A program made the position numbers and the translations under genes. DNA of 36,159 nucleotides, taken from the NCBI GenBank assembly GCA_900315815.1, contig ONAS01000009.1, positions 1-36,159 on the forward strand, read 5' to 3'. The stretch comes from an uncultured Eubacteriales bacterium (GTDB taxonomy: Bacteria; Bacillota; Clostridia; Oscillospirales; Acutalibacteraceae). Positions 16,977 through 25,121 of the stretch are shown in pieces. The notes under the pieces were generated by a model, which saw only the letters and a program-made list of their open reading frames with translations, was not told where the DNA came from and searched no databases. Each line of letters starts with the position of its first letter. Position 1 is the first letter of the stretch.

Positions 16977-18558
16977 ATGCTTCTATGATTTTCTCGGCAA
17001 CTTTGATGCCGTCGACTGCCGCGGAGACGATGCCGCCCGCGTAGCCCGCGCCCTCGCCGCAGGGATACAGTCCCCTGAGGCTGACGCTCTGCATGTCCTC
17101 GCCGCGGATGATGCGGATGGGAGAGGACGAGCGGCTTTCGACCGCCGTCAGTACGGCGTCGGGGTGAGCAAAGCCCTTCAGTCTGCGGTCGATCATCGGG
17201 ATCGCCGCGCGGAGCGCATCCGTAACGAACGGCGGGAGGGTGTTTTCCATCCGGGAAAAGGTCGTCCCCGGACGATAGCTCGGGAGCACCTCGCCGAAGC
17301 GGTCGGATTCTCTGTCACGGAGAAAATCGCCGACGCGCTGGATCGGCGCGTGATAATCGCCGCGTCCCGCGAGGAACGCCTTCTTCTCCAGCTCCCGCTG
17401 GAAGTACATGCCCCTGAGCTTGTCGTCGCCGGGGATGTCCTCCGGCGCGACGGATACCAGCAGCGCGGCGTTGGAATTCACCCGATCGCGGGCGAATTCG
17501 CTCATGCCGTTGGTGACAACGGTGTCCTCCTCGCTCTGAGAGGCGACGACAACGCCGCCCGGACACATGCAGAAGGTGTAGACGCCTCTGCCGTCCTTCA
17601 GGTGGACGCTCTGCTTATACGCCGCGGCGGGGAGCCTTTTGTACGCTTCGCCGTATTGGGAGCGGTCGATGCGTTCTCTGAGATGCTCGATCCGCGCTCC
17701 TACGGAAAAGGGCTTCGGCTCCACGGCGATCTGCTTCTCCGCGATCATTTCAAAAGTGTCGCGTGCGCTGTGACCGATCGCAAGCACCAGCTCGCTGCAT
17801 TCGATCAGCCGCTTTCCGTTTTTGTCCTCGACCTCAGCGGCACAGACCGCGTCGTCACGGACGCGGATATCGCACAGCCGTGTATCAAAGTAAATGTCCG
17901 CGCCGAGGGACAGCAGGTCCCTGCGCAGATCGCGGACGGTATCGTAGAGTCTGTCCGTGCCGATGTGCGGCTGGGCGTTGTACAGGATCTCTTCGGGCGC
18001 CCCGTGCGCGGCAAATTCGGTCAGCACCTTGCGGGCGCGGCTGTCCTTGGTGCCGGTGTTCAGCTTGCCGTCGGAGAACGCCCCCGCGCCGCCCTCGCCG
18101 AACTGCACGTTGCATTCGGTCCTGAGCGCTCCGCCGTTCCAGAAGGTCTGTACGGCCCTTGCGCGTTCCTCGATCGGTGAGCCGCGCTCGATCAGGATCG
18201 GCCGCACGCCGCTTTGCGCAAGGATCAGCGCGCAGAACAATCCCGCGGGACCTGCGCCGACGATCAGCGGTCGTTTGCTTGTGTTCTTCGGGATCGGCGG
18301 GGTGTAGCGGTACTCCTCACAGATCGCGGCGTTCTTTGACTTTGCCCGGGAGAGCGCCGCTGTTTCGTTGATATGAAGGTGTACGTCGACGCTGGTGACA
18401 TAGTGGATGTCATCTTTGTGACGCGCATCGATCGAGCGTCGGTAGAGCGCGGTGCTTTTGACGGCATCCGCGGGAATGCGCAGCTCGCGGGTGCACGCTT
18501 TGCGGATATCTTCGTCGGTATAGCCGAGCGGGAGCCTGACGTTGGAGATGCGGATCAT
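16975..18558 (-). CDS. FAD-dependent dehydrogenase of the COG2509 type
   Basis: The start is the ATG at 18558, which overlaps the upstream TGA (ATGA) and has GGGGGA before it, giving 527 residues. A DUF-like N-terminal domain of about 90 residues precedes the FAD-binding motif VGAGPAGLFCALIL (GxGxxG at 101-106). Family blocks GGAGAFSDGKLNTGTKD, LAIGHSARDTFEM, FSVGARIEHLR and a C-terminal GLYPCGEGAGYAGGIVSAAVDGIK complete the second dinucleotide site. These large, widely conserved FAD-dependent oxidoreductases have no firmly known substrate. It is the last gene of a three-gene operon with another flavoprotein. Confidence 0.85.
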   Translation of the reverse strand: MIRISNVRLPLGYTDEDIRKACTRELRIPADAVKSTALYRRSIDARHKDDIHYVTSVDVHLHINETAALSRAKSKNAAICEEYRYTPPIPKNTSKRPLIVGAGPAGLFCALILAQSGVRPILIERGSPIEERARAVQTFWNGGALRTECNVQFGEGGAGAFSDGKLNTGTKDSRARKVLTEFAAHGAPEEILYNAQPHIGTDRLYDTVRDLRRDLLSLGADIYFDTRLCDIRVRDDAVCAAEVEDKNGKRLIECSELVLAIGHSARDTFEMIAEKQIAVEPKPFSVGARIEHLRERIDRSQYGEAYKRLPAAAYKQSVHLKDGRGVYTFCMCPGGVVVASQSEEDTVVTNGMSEFARDRVNSNAALLVSVAPEDIPGDDKLRGMYFQRELEKKAFLAGRGDYHAPIQRVGDFLRDRESDRFGEVLPSYRPGTTFSRMENTLPPFVTDALRAAIPMIDRRLKGFAHPDAVLTAVESRSSSPIRIIRGEDMQSVSLRGLYPCGEGAGYAGGIVSAAVDGIKVAEKIIEA

Positions 18559-19772
18559 AGGCTGTCCCCCGCGCACATGCCGCTCGCCCAAGCGAACTGC
18601 AGATTGTAGCCGCCGCAGTCACCGTCGACGTCCAGCGCTTCGCCGATGAGATACAGCCCCTTATGACGCTTCGACTCAAAGGTACGCGGGTCGATCTCGC
18701 TGAGCTTCACACCGCCCGCGGTGACCTGCGCGTTCTTGAAATCCTGACGGGGAACGGTCCGGAAGCGCCAGTCGGAGAGGATGTCCGTCAGATGATTTAA
18801 TTCTGTAAAGGAAATATATTTGCAGGGCGTCGCCGGCTTCAGACCTGCCGTTCTGATCAGCGCGAGTCCGATGCTCTTGTGGAACATGCCGACAAAAATA
18901 TCGGCAAGCTCGCCTTGACGGTTGATCCTGACGCGCTGCTTCAGCTCGCCGAGGATCGCGTCGCGGCTCATTTCGGGCAGAAGGGATACGGCGATCTCAC
19001 ACCCCGCATGGCGGTTGGCGAAGCGCGAGAGATTGAACACGCAGATGCCCGACAGGGCGCTGTCGGTGAACTGCACTTCTCCGCACTCGGTTTTGATGAT
19101 CCGACCGTCGTGCAGCAGGCGTACCTCGGCATTCGCGCGGACGCCCTTGAGGGAGCGGAGCAGGACGCTGTCCGCCTTGACGGGCGAGAGGGAGGGAGTG
19201 GTTTTAGTCACGGCGAGCCCGAACGGGCTGAGGATGTCGGAGCTGTTTTCGCGCCCCGCGTGATCCGCTCTGCCTCCCGTGGCGATCACCAGCTTTTCCG
19301 CGGTGACGCAGACGTCGCCGCCGAGGATCTCATATTTGCCGCGCACCCGTCGGATCTCGCGGATATCCGCCCCGCAGACGGTTTCAACGCCGTAATCGAC
19401 GAGCCGCATCCGCAGAACATCGAGGACGGACGACGCGAGATTGGAGCGCGGGTAGACCCTGCCCTCGGCGTCGGTCCGGGTCATCAGACCGATCTCGTTG
19501 AAGTAACGGATGACGACGTCGGAGCTATATTTCTTGAAAAGAATATTGATCAGTTCCTCACTGCCCTCTCCGTGATAGCTGTCCGCTGCCGCGCCGCGGT
19601 GGCTGAGGTTGCATCTGCCGTTGCCGGTGACCAGCAGCTTTTTGCCGACGCGGTCGGCTTTTTCGAGGAGGAGGACGGTGCTGTCGGGATTGTTCACGGC
19701 GGCCCTGAGCGCGCACATCATGCCCGCGGCGCCGCCGCCGATGATCGCCGCGTAAATGTATCTGCGTTCCAT
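18555..19772 (-). CDS. HI0933/BaiN-family flavoprotein
   Basis: The 405-residue FAD protein has GGGAAGMMCAL at residues 12-22, the family signature GKKLLVTGNGRCNLSH, the YFNEIGLMTRTDAEGRVYP block and the C-terminal GLYLIGEALDVDGDCGGYNLQFAWASG. This is the NAD(P)/FAD-dependent HI0933 family. A few members act in bile acid 2-oxidation/dehydroxylation (BaiN), but most have unknown substrates and the bai assignment should not be transferred. The start ATG at 19772 is one base after the stop of the upstream membrane protein, and its stop overlaps the next start. The tight linkage suggests coordinated function with the other flavoenzyme. Confidence 0.88.
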   Translation of the reverse strand: MERRYIYAAIIGGGAAGMMCALRAAVNNPDSTVLLLEKADRVGKKLLVTGNGRCNLSHRGAAADSYHGEGSEELINILFKKYSSDVVIRYFNEIGLMTRTDAEGRVYPRSNLASSVLDVLRMRLVDYGVETVCGADIREIRRVRGKYEILGGDVCVTAEKLVIATGGRADHAGRENSSDILSPFGLAVTKTTPSLSPVKADSVLLRSLKGVRANAEVRLLHDGRIIKTECGEVQFTDSALSGICVFNLSRFANRHAGCEIAVSLLPEMSRDAILGELKQRVRINRQGELADIFVGMFHKSIGLALIRTAGLKPATPCKYISFTELNHLTDILSDWRFRTVPRQDFKNAQVTAGGVKLSEIDPRTFESKRHKGLYLIGEALDVDGDCGGYNLQFAWASGMCAGDSL

Positions 19773-19773
19773 C

Positions 19774-20256
19774 TTACTTGGGGGCGAAGATCGCGCCGAT
19801 CGCGCCGAAGATGCCCATCGACGCCAGACCCATGATCACGCCGGCGAGGATCACGCCGAGGAAGACGGCGATCACGCTTTTCTTGAAATCCATATCGAGG
19901 ATCGACGCCGCGAGGGTACCCGTCCACGCGCCTGTGCCGGGGAGCGGGATGCCGACGAAGAGCATCAGCGCGACATACAGGCCCTTGCCGCTTTTTGCCT
20001 CGAGCTTCCTGCCGCCCTTTTCGCCCTTTTCCAGGCAGAAGGTGAAGAATTTTCCGATGAATTTTTTGTCCTTGCCCCAGATGAGGATCTTTCTGGCGAA
20101 CAGATAGATGAACGGTACGGGGAGCATGTTGCCGATGATCGCGATGATATACGCCCACACCATATCGCAGTGGAAGCCGACGGCATAGGGGATCGCGCCG
20201 CGCAGCTCGATCAGCGGGACCATGGAGATCAGAAAGATGATGATATAATGTAACAT
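19774..20256 (-). CDS. Small multidrug export-type membrane protein (PF06695 family)
   Basis: The start is the ATG at 20256, with AAGGAG nine bases upstream, giving 160 residues. An ORF extension to 20274 lacks a ribosome site. Hydrophobic helices surround the family motifs MVPLIELRGAIPYAVG, NMLPVPFIYLFARKIL, a basic loop (KGEKGGRKLEAKSGKG), LFVGIPLPGTGAWTG and a glycine-rich last helix. The family is named for a putative drug export role, but the transported substrate is unproven. Re-entrant loops containing PLPGTGAWTG resemble the DedA/SNARE-associated family. It is the first gene of an operon with two flavoproteins and has a strong, dyad-bearing promoter. Confidence 0.82.
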   Translation of the reverse strand: MLHYIIIFLISMVPLIELRGAIPYAVGFHCDMVWAYIIAIIGNMLPVPFIYLFARKILIWGKDKKFIGKFFTFCLEKGEKGGRKLEAKSGKGLYVALMLFVGIPLPGTGAWTGTLAASILDMDFKKSVIAVFLGVILAGVIMGLASMGIFGAIGAIFAPK

Positions 20257-20291
20257 GTCATTCTCCTTAAACACAAATTATCACATATAGC

Positions 20292-20320
20292 ATTATAACT
20301 GAAATAGTACGCTATTTCAA
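20292..20320 (-). promoter_or_regulatory. Sigma-A promoter with embedded operator-like dyad
   Basis: On the minus strand TTGAAA (plus 20315-20320), 17 bases, then TATAAT (plus 20292-20297). The spacer holds a perfect 8-bp inverted repeat, TGAAATAG (20300-20307) and CTATTTCA (20312-20319), around TACG. The repeat covers most of the -35, so a bound repressor would block the promoter of the export/flavoprotein operon. Confidence 0.75.
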
Positions 20321-20359
20321 CCATAAATTAAAGGATTCCATGAAATTGATATTCAGCAT

Positions 20360-20388
20360 TTGACAACTTATTCCGATTGGATTACAAT
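20360..20388 (+). promoter_or_regulatory. Sigma-A promoter of the vanZ-like/MATE operon
   Basis: A perfect TTGACA (20360-20365), 17 bases, and TACAAT (20383-20388). The region is divergent from the minus-strand promoter at 20292-20320. A partial dyad (TGAAAT...ATTCA, 20341-20355), related to the other promoter's repeat, lies just upstream. Confidence 0.82.
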
Positions 20389-20419
20389 AGCCAATGAAAA
20401 CAAGAAGAGAAGGTGCCTT

Positions 20420-20902
20420 TTGAAGAACGGAAAACGATGGATCGCCCGGCTGATCTTTACACTGCTGAGCGCGGCGGCGATCGGCTTCATATTCTTTCAT
20501 TCGTCCATGAGCGCGGACGATTCCTCGCTGGAAAGCGGGGGTGTCGTTGAATGGCTCAACGCGCTGTTCCGCGGGATGGGCATCCCGCTTGAGCTGAATG
20601 ACCATATCGTGCGCAAGCTGGCGCACTTTACCGAATTCGGCGTATTGGGCGCGCTGTTGTCTGTGACCGTCTTTCTGTATCTCTCCAAGCGGCTGAGGAC
20701 GCTTCTGATCGCATTGCCGGCGGGACTTGCCGTCGCGGTATGCGACGAGCTGATCCAGACGACGTCACAGGGCAGGTCGTGCCAGCTCGGCGACGTTGTA
20801 ATCGACTTTTGCGGCGTGCTGACGGCCGCGCTGATCGTCCAGCTGGTTTTGTATCTGATACACAGGCACCGACTGAAAAAGGAAGGTAACGGGAATGAGT
20901 GA
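20420..20902 (+). CDS. VanZ-like membrane protein
   Basis: The frame is open from 20360, but that region is the promoter. The likely start is the in-frame TTG at 20420, with AGAAGG upstream, giving 160 residues. Four membrane helices are visible, with the VanZ-family signature VRKLAHFTEFGVLGALL near residues 60-76 and a polar CDELIQTTSQGRSCQLGDVVIDFCG loop-helix. VanZ-like proteins are small membrane proteins. The founding member raises teicoplanin resistance, but most homologues in Clostridia are not resistance genes and have unknown roles. It overlaps the MATE gene by eight bases. Confidence 0.85.
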   Translation: MKNGKRWIARLIFTLLSAAAIGFIFFHSSMSADDSSLESGGVVEWLNALFRGMGIPLELNDHIVRKLAHFTEFGVLGALLSVTVFLYLSKRLRTLLIALPAGLAVAVCDELIQTTSQGRSCQLGDVVIDFCGVLTAALIVQLVLYLIHRHRLKKEGNGNE

Positions 20903-22286
20903 GCTGACGCAGAATAAAATGGGGACGAAGCCCATGCTGCCCCTGCTGCTCGGGATGTCGCTTCCGGCGATGTTCTCGATGCTGATCCAGGCGCTGTACA
21001 ACGTTGTCGACAGTATCTTTGTCGCGTCCTACAGCCCGCTGGCGCTGACTGCGGTATCGCTGGCGGCGCCGATGCAGATGGTGTGCATTTCCTTTGCCGT
21101 CGGTACGGCGGTGGGCGTGAATTCGCTGATCGCGCGTCGGCTGGGAGCGAAGAATTTCAAGGAGGCAAACGCCGCCGCGACCACCGGCGTCATCCTCGGC
21201 ATGCTGAACTGGGCGCTGTTTCTGGTCGTCGGACTGCTCTTGTCCGGCGCGTTCATCTCGATGTTCACGAGCGACAGTCAGGTGCTGGAATACGGTACGC
21301 AGTATCTGTCGATCGTTCTGTGCGTTTCGGGCGGCATGATGCTCGGCAATATGGGTGAAAAGATCCTGCAGTCGACCGGCAACATGATCCTGCCAATGCT
21401 CAGCCAGCTGCTGGGCGCTGTCATCAATATCATTTTTGATCCGCTGCTGATCTTCGGCATCGGACCGTTTCCCGAGATGGGCGTCGTCGGCGCGGCGGTC
21501 GCCACCGTGTTCGGTCAGATCTGCGGCATGGTGTTCATCATGATCAACCTGTTTGCGAAGAAGCACGCCGTGAAGATCTCGTTCAAGGGCTTCCGCATGA
21601 GCGGTCAGGTGGTGAAGAACATCTACGCCGTGGGCGTCCCCGCGATCATCATGCAGAGCATCGGCTCGGTCATGGTATCGGGCATCAACGCGATCATTTC
21701 GATCGCGGATGTGACGCGGATCACGGCAAACGGCTACATCAACGCGTTCGGCGCGTATTTCAAGCTGCAGAGCTTTGTGTTCATGCCGGTGTTCGGACTG
21801 ACGCAGGGCACCTCGCCGATCATCGGCTACAACTACGGCGCGCGGAACAAGAAGCGCATGTACGCGGCGTTCCGCATCGCGGCGGTGATCGCTTTCTCGA
21901 TATTGACGGCGGGCTTTCTGGTGTTCCAGATCGCTCCCGAATGGATACTGTCGTTCTTTGCTTCCGGCGACGCCGAGGCGAACGCGCTGATGCTGGAGGT
22001 CGGTAAGCCGGCGCTCAGGATCATCAGCCTGTCGTTCTTCTTTGCGGCGTTCGGCATCATGTTCTCCGCGCTGTTCCAGGCGGTCGGCAAGGGCGTCTAC
22101 AGTATGATCCTGTCCGTCCTGCGTCAGCTGGTGGTCCTGCTGCCCGCGGCGTTCCTGCTGTCGAAGCTCAGCCTGGACGTGATGTGGTACGCGTTCCCGA
22201 TCGCGGAGATCTCCGCATTGGGGATCGCGCTGATCTTTTTCCTGCGTCTGCGCAGTCACGAGTTCAGAATGCTCGACGCGCAGTAA
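20895..22286 (+). CDS. MATE-family multidrug/Na+ efflux transporter
   Basis: The 463-residue protein has about twelve membrane helices in two homologous halves. Family marks include LPAMFSMLIQALYNVVDSIFVA near the N-terminus, GTAVGVNSLIARRLGAKNF, MGEKILQSTGNMILPM, and in the second half GLTQGTSPIIGYNYGARNKKRM and FQAVGKG. MATE transporters export cationic drugs or metabolites in exchange for H+ or Na+ across the cell membrane. The ATG at 20895 overlaps the end of the vanZ-like gene, with GGGAATG context, so the pair is coupled. The substrate is not predictable from sequence. Confidence 0.93.
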   Translation: MSELTQNKMGTKPMLPLLLGMSLPAMFSMLIQALYNVVDSIFVASYSPLALTAVSLAAPMQMVCISFAVGTAVGVNSLIARRLGAKNFKEANAAATTGVILGMLNWALFLVVGLLLSGAFISMFTSDSQVLEYGTQYLSIVLCVSGGMMLGNMGEKILQSTGNMILPMLSQLLGAVINIIFDPLLIFGIGPFPEMGVVGAAVATVFGQICGMVFIMINLFAKKHAVKISFKGFRMSGQVVKNIYAVGVPAIIMQSIGSVMVSGINAIISIADVTRITANGYINAFGAYFKLQSFVFMPVFGLTQGTSPIIGYNYGARNKKRMYAAFRIAAVIAFSILTAGFLVFQIAPEWILSFFASGDAEANALMLEVGKPALRIISLSFFFAAFGIMFSALFQAVGKGVYSMILSVLRQLVVLLPAAFLLSKLSLDVMWYAFPIAEISALGIALIFFLRLRSHEFRMLDAQ

Positions 22287-22312
22287 TATCATTCTTTTTC
22301 GCCTCATAAAAT
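22284..22312 (+). promoter_or_regulatory. Sigma-E-like promoter of the spoIVFB-type pair
   Basis: TAATATC (22284-22290), 14 bases, then CATAAAAT (22305-22312). This matches the sigma-E consensus (KMATATT, 14-15, CATACAMT) at all but two positions. spoIVFAB is a sigma-E operon in Bacillus. The -10 also lies in a hairpin formed by CCTCATA (22302-22308) and TATGGGG (22314-22320). Confidence 0.6.
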
Positions 22313-22327
22313 CTATGGGGTGATATT

Positions 22328-22708
22328 ATGAGTGAGATCAGGCGCGATGAGATCATATACGAAGAGGGCTGGCGCGAGGAAAAGCCGCTGTCGGAAGAGC
22401 GCGCGGCGCCGTCGGGAGAGATCCCCGCGGAGCAGACCGACGCTCCCCCGCAAAAGGAAAAGCAGGACGGCTCGCGGCCGCTGCTGACCGTACTGCAGCT
22501 GGTGCTGTGTATGGCGGCGGCGCTGGTGCTGTTTCTGCTCAAGGCGATGGACAGCAGCGCGTATCACGGCTTTATGAGCGCGTATGCCGAGGAGATGGCA
22601 AAGCCGGTCGTATCGCAGAAGGTTTTCGACGCGGTGGACTGGAACGCGCTGTTCGGCGGCGGGAAGGTGACCGTGACGGCGACGCCCGATGAGCTTCCGG
22701 ATCGGTAA
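22328..22708 (+). CDS. Single-pass membrane protein in spoIVFA position
   Basis: The 126-residue protein has an acidic, proline-rich cytosolic N-terminus of about 55 residues (with EEGWREEKP and PPQKEKQDGS), one transmembrane helix (about 57-78, LLTVLQLVLCMAAALVLFLL) and a short outer tail of about 48 residues. It overlaps the M50 protease gene by 20 bases and sits behind a sigma-E-like promoter. In Bacillus this slot holds SpoIVFA, which inhibits SpoIVFB and carries a C-terminal LytM domain. Here no LytM/M23 domain is present; the tail simply ends VTVTATPDELPDR. It may be a reduced SpoIVFA-type regulator. That role is inferred from position only. Confidence 0.6.
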   Translation: MSEIRRDEIIYEEGWREEKPLSEERAAPSGEIPAEQTDAPPQKEKQDGSRPLLTVLQLVLCMAAALVLFLLKAMDSSAYHGFMSAYAEEMAKPVVSQKVFDAVDWNALFGGGKVTVTATPDELPDR

Positions 22709-23255
22709 AACGGCGGTGACCGTCGGTTACGAGGCGGCGGCGGCACTGACCGCCGTGCTGATCCTCGACCGCGAAAACCGCGTGATCTGCTGTATCGCCG
22801 CGGCGATCCTGCACGAATCGGGACATTTGCTGATGATGCGGCTGTCCGGTGTGCGGGCGAGAGCGGTGACCCTGCGGATCTTTGATGTGCTGATCGAGGC
22901 GGAGCGTCCGCCCGGGATGCGCGCCGACGTTTGGATCACGCTGGGCGGCGTGCTGATGAATCTCCTGTGCGCGGCGCTGTTTCTGCCGGTCTGCCTCAGG
23001 CTGGCTGCCGCGAACCTTGCGCTGGGAGCGTTCAATCTTTTGCCGGTGATCAGCCTTGACGGCGGTCATCTGTATTATTTGCTTTTGTCACGGCGGTTCC
23101 TGCCGAAAACCTGCGCGGTCGTCGTCAGGCTGACGACCTTCGCGCTGCTGGTGCCGCTGTTCACGGCGGGACTGCTGATGCTGTTCCGCTCAGGATATAA
23201 TTATTCACTGCTGGCGATATCGCTGTATCTGCTGGCGGTATTGATGTTCAGATAG
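22689..23255 (+). CDS. spoIVFB: SpoIVFB-type M50 intramembrane metalloprotease
   Basis: The 188-residue polytopic membrane protein has the zinc site HESGH near residue 39 (AAAILHESGHLLMMRLSG) and the second M50 motif FNLLPVISLDGGHLYYLL near residues 115-131. These are the residues of site-2-type proteases. SpoIVFB cuts pro-sigma-K in the mother-cell membrane around the forespore, starting late sporulation gene expression. Length and motif spacing fit a SpoIVFB lacking the CBS domain found in some relatives. The ATG at 22689 lies inside the upstream gene without its own ribosome site, indicating translational coupling. A GTG further in (22719) is an alternative start. Confidence 0.8.
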   Translation: MSFRIGKTAVTVGYEAAAALTAVLILDRENRVICCIAAAILHESGHLLMMRLSGVRARAVTLRIFDVLIEAERPPGMRADVWITLGGVLMNLLCAALFLPVCLRLAAANLALGAFNLLPVISLDGGHLYYLLLSRRFLPKTCAVVVRLTTFALLVPLFTAGLLMLFRSGYNYSLLAISLYLLAVLMFR

Positions 23256-23264
23256 GAGTTCTGT

Positions 23265-25121
23265 ATGTACCCTAAGGAAATCGAAAAATACCTGCTCAAG
23301 GTCCAGAAGCCCGGCCGCTATGTCGGCGGAGAGCCGGGCGCGGTCGTCAAGGATAAGCGCGCCGTCGATGTGCGGTTCGCATTCTGCTTTCCCGACACCT
23401 ATGAGATCGGCATGTCCCACCTCGGCATCAAGATCCTGTACAGCCTTTTCAATGAGAAGCCGTACATCTGGTGCGAGAGGGTATTTGCGCCGTGGATCGA
23501 TATGGAGGAGCAGATGCGCGCGCATGCTATCCCGCTGTACGCGCTGGAATCGGGCGATCCGCTGACCGATTTTGACTTTATCGGCTTCACCCTGCAATAT
23601 GAGCTGAGCTATACCAATGTGCTGAATATGCTGTCGCTGGGCGGGATCCCGGTGCTGAGCAGGGACAGAAAGGATCTGAACCATATCGTGGTCGCGGGAG
23701 GCCCCTGCGCGTGCAATCCCGAGCCGATCACCGATTTTGTGGATATCTTTTTCCTCGGAGACGGGGAAGAGGTGGACCTTGAGGTCATCGAGCTGTACCG
23801 CGTGTGCAAGCGCGAGGGTAAGAGCAAAGAGGAGTTCCTGCGGCTGGCGGCGCAGATCAGCGGCGTATATGTGCCGTCGCTGTACGACGTCAGCTATCAT
23901 GAGGACGGGACGATCGCCGCTGTGACGCCGCTCGACGGCGCTCCCGCAAAGATCGAAAAGCGCGCGATCATGGATATGGACGCGTGCTACTATCCCGACA
24001 GCTTTGTCGTTCCCAATATCGAGATCGTCCACGACCGCGCGGTGGAGGAGATCTTCCGCGGATGTATCCGCGGGTGCCGCTTCTGTCAGGCGGGCTTCCT
24101 TTACCGTCCCGTGCGCGAGAAAAGCGTGGACTGCATCAACGAACAGTGCCGCGCGCTCTGCCGCAATACCGGCTATGACGAGGTATCGCTGTCGTCGCTG
24201 AGCTCCAGCGACTATACGCAGGTCGTGCCGATGCTGAAAAAGTTGAACAGCTGGGCAAAGCAGGAAAAGGTCAGCCTGTCGCTGCCGAGCCTGCGCGTCG
24301 ACGGCTTTACCGACGATATCCTTGACGAGATCAAATCCGTCCGCAAAAGCGGTCTGACCTTCGCTCCCGAGGCAGGGTCCCAACGCCTGCGCGACGCGAT
24401 CAATAAAAATGTGTTTGAGGACGAGCTGATGGATACCTGCCGCGTCGCGTTCGAGGGCGGGTACACGACCGTCAAGCTCTACTTTATGATCGGTCTGCCG
24501 ACCGAGACCATGGACGACGTCGCGGCGATCGCCGAGCTGGGACGCAAGGTGGTCGATACCTATTACAGCGTCGAAAACCGTCCCAAGGGGAAATCCCCGC
24601 GCGTGACCGTATCCGCTTCGTCCTTTGTGCCGAAGCCGTTCACGCCGTTCCAGTGGGAGCCGCAGGACGATATGGACACCCTGCGCGAAAAGCAGAAGCA
24701 TATCAGGGCGTCGATCACGACGAAGAAGATCACCTACAACTATCACGATTCCGATACGTCGTTCCTCGAAGCGGTCTTTGCGCGCGGCGACAGAAAGCTG
24801 AACAAGGCGATGCTGCTCGCCCACGAACGCGGGATGCACTTTGACGGCTGGGGCGACTGCTTCTCGCTGCAGCGCTGGCTGGATATTTTTGAGGAGTGCG
24901 GGATCGACCCCGCTTTCTATGCCAACCGCCGCCGCTCCTTTGACGAGATCCTGCCGTGGGATCATCTGGATTACGGCGTGACCAAGGAATTCCTGAAGCG
25001 CGAGTGCGAGCGGGCGTATGCTTCGAAGCCCTCTCCCAACTGCCGCGAGAACTGCATGAACTGCGGCGCGAAAAAATACGGCGGAGGTGTGTGCTATGAA
25101 AAACGCAAGAGTGTTCTTTGA
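23265..25121 (+). CDS. B12-binding radical SAM protein (TIGR03960 type)
   Basis: The 618-residue protein has an N-terminal cobalamin-binding-like Rossmann domain (about residues 25-200, including FAFCFPDTYEIGMSHLGIKIL and VVAGGPCACNPEP). A radical-SAM barrel follows, with the cluster motif C-x3-C-x2-C at Cys267, Cys271 and Cys274 (GCIRGCRFCQAGF), then LSSLSSSDY, FAPEAGSQRLRDAINK and KLYFMIGLPTE. The C-terminus adds a cysteine motif (NCRENCMNCGAKKYG). The family is nearly always paired with a DUF2344 protein, as here, and often lies near the rng-rplU-rpmA region in Clostridia. The substrate is unknown. The start has AGGAG upstream. Confidence 0.92.
   Translation: MYPKEIEKYLLKVQKPGRYVGGEPGAVVKDKRAVDVRFAFCFPDTYEIGMSHLGIKILYSLFNEKPYIWCERVFAPWIDMEEQMRAHAIPLYALESGDPLTDFDFIGFTLQYELSYTNVLNMLSLGGIPVLSRDRKDLNHIVVAGGPCACNPEPITDFVDIFFLGDGEEVDLEVIELYRVCKREGKSKEEFLRLAAQISGVYVPSLYDVSYHEDGTIAAVTPLDGAPAKIEKRAIMDMDACYYPDSFVVPNIEIVHDRAVEEIFRGCIRGCRFCQAGFLYRPVREKSVDCINEQCRALCRNTGYDEVSLSSLSSSDYTQVVPMLKKLNSWAKQEKVSLSLPSLRVDGFTDDILDEIKSVRKSGLTFAPEAGSQRLRDAINKNVFEDELMDTCRVAFEGGYTTVKLYFMIGLPTETMDDVAAIAELGRKVVDTYYSVENRPKGKSPRVTVSASSFVPKPFTPFQWEPQDDMDTLREKQKHIRASITTKKITYNYHDSDTSFLEAVFARGDRKLNKAMLLAHERGMHFDGWGDCFSLQRWLDIFEECGIDPAFYANRRRSFDEILPWDHLDYGVTKEFLKRECERAYASKPSPNCRENCMNCGAKKYGGGVCYEKRKSVL

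Noticed and set aside
18555-19772. Bile acid dehydroxylation gene baiN
   Set aside because: The HI0933 family is broad and no other bai gene is present, so the bile acid role was not assigned.
20420-20902. Glycopeptide resistance (vanZ)
   Set aside because: No vanHAX, regulator or other resistance gene is nearby; most VanZ-like proteins in Clostridia are unrelated to resistance.
20628-22307. 559-codon minus-strand frame opposite the MATE gene
   Set aside because: Arg/His/Gln/Asp-rich antisense translation typical of a shadow of a membrane protein gene.
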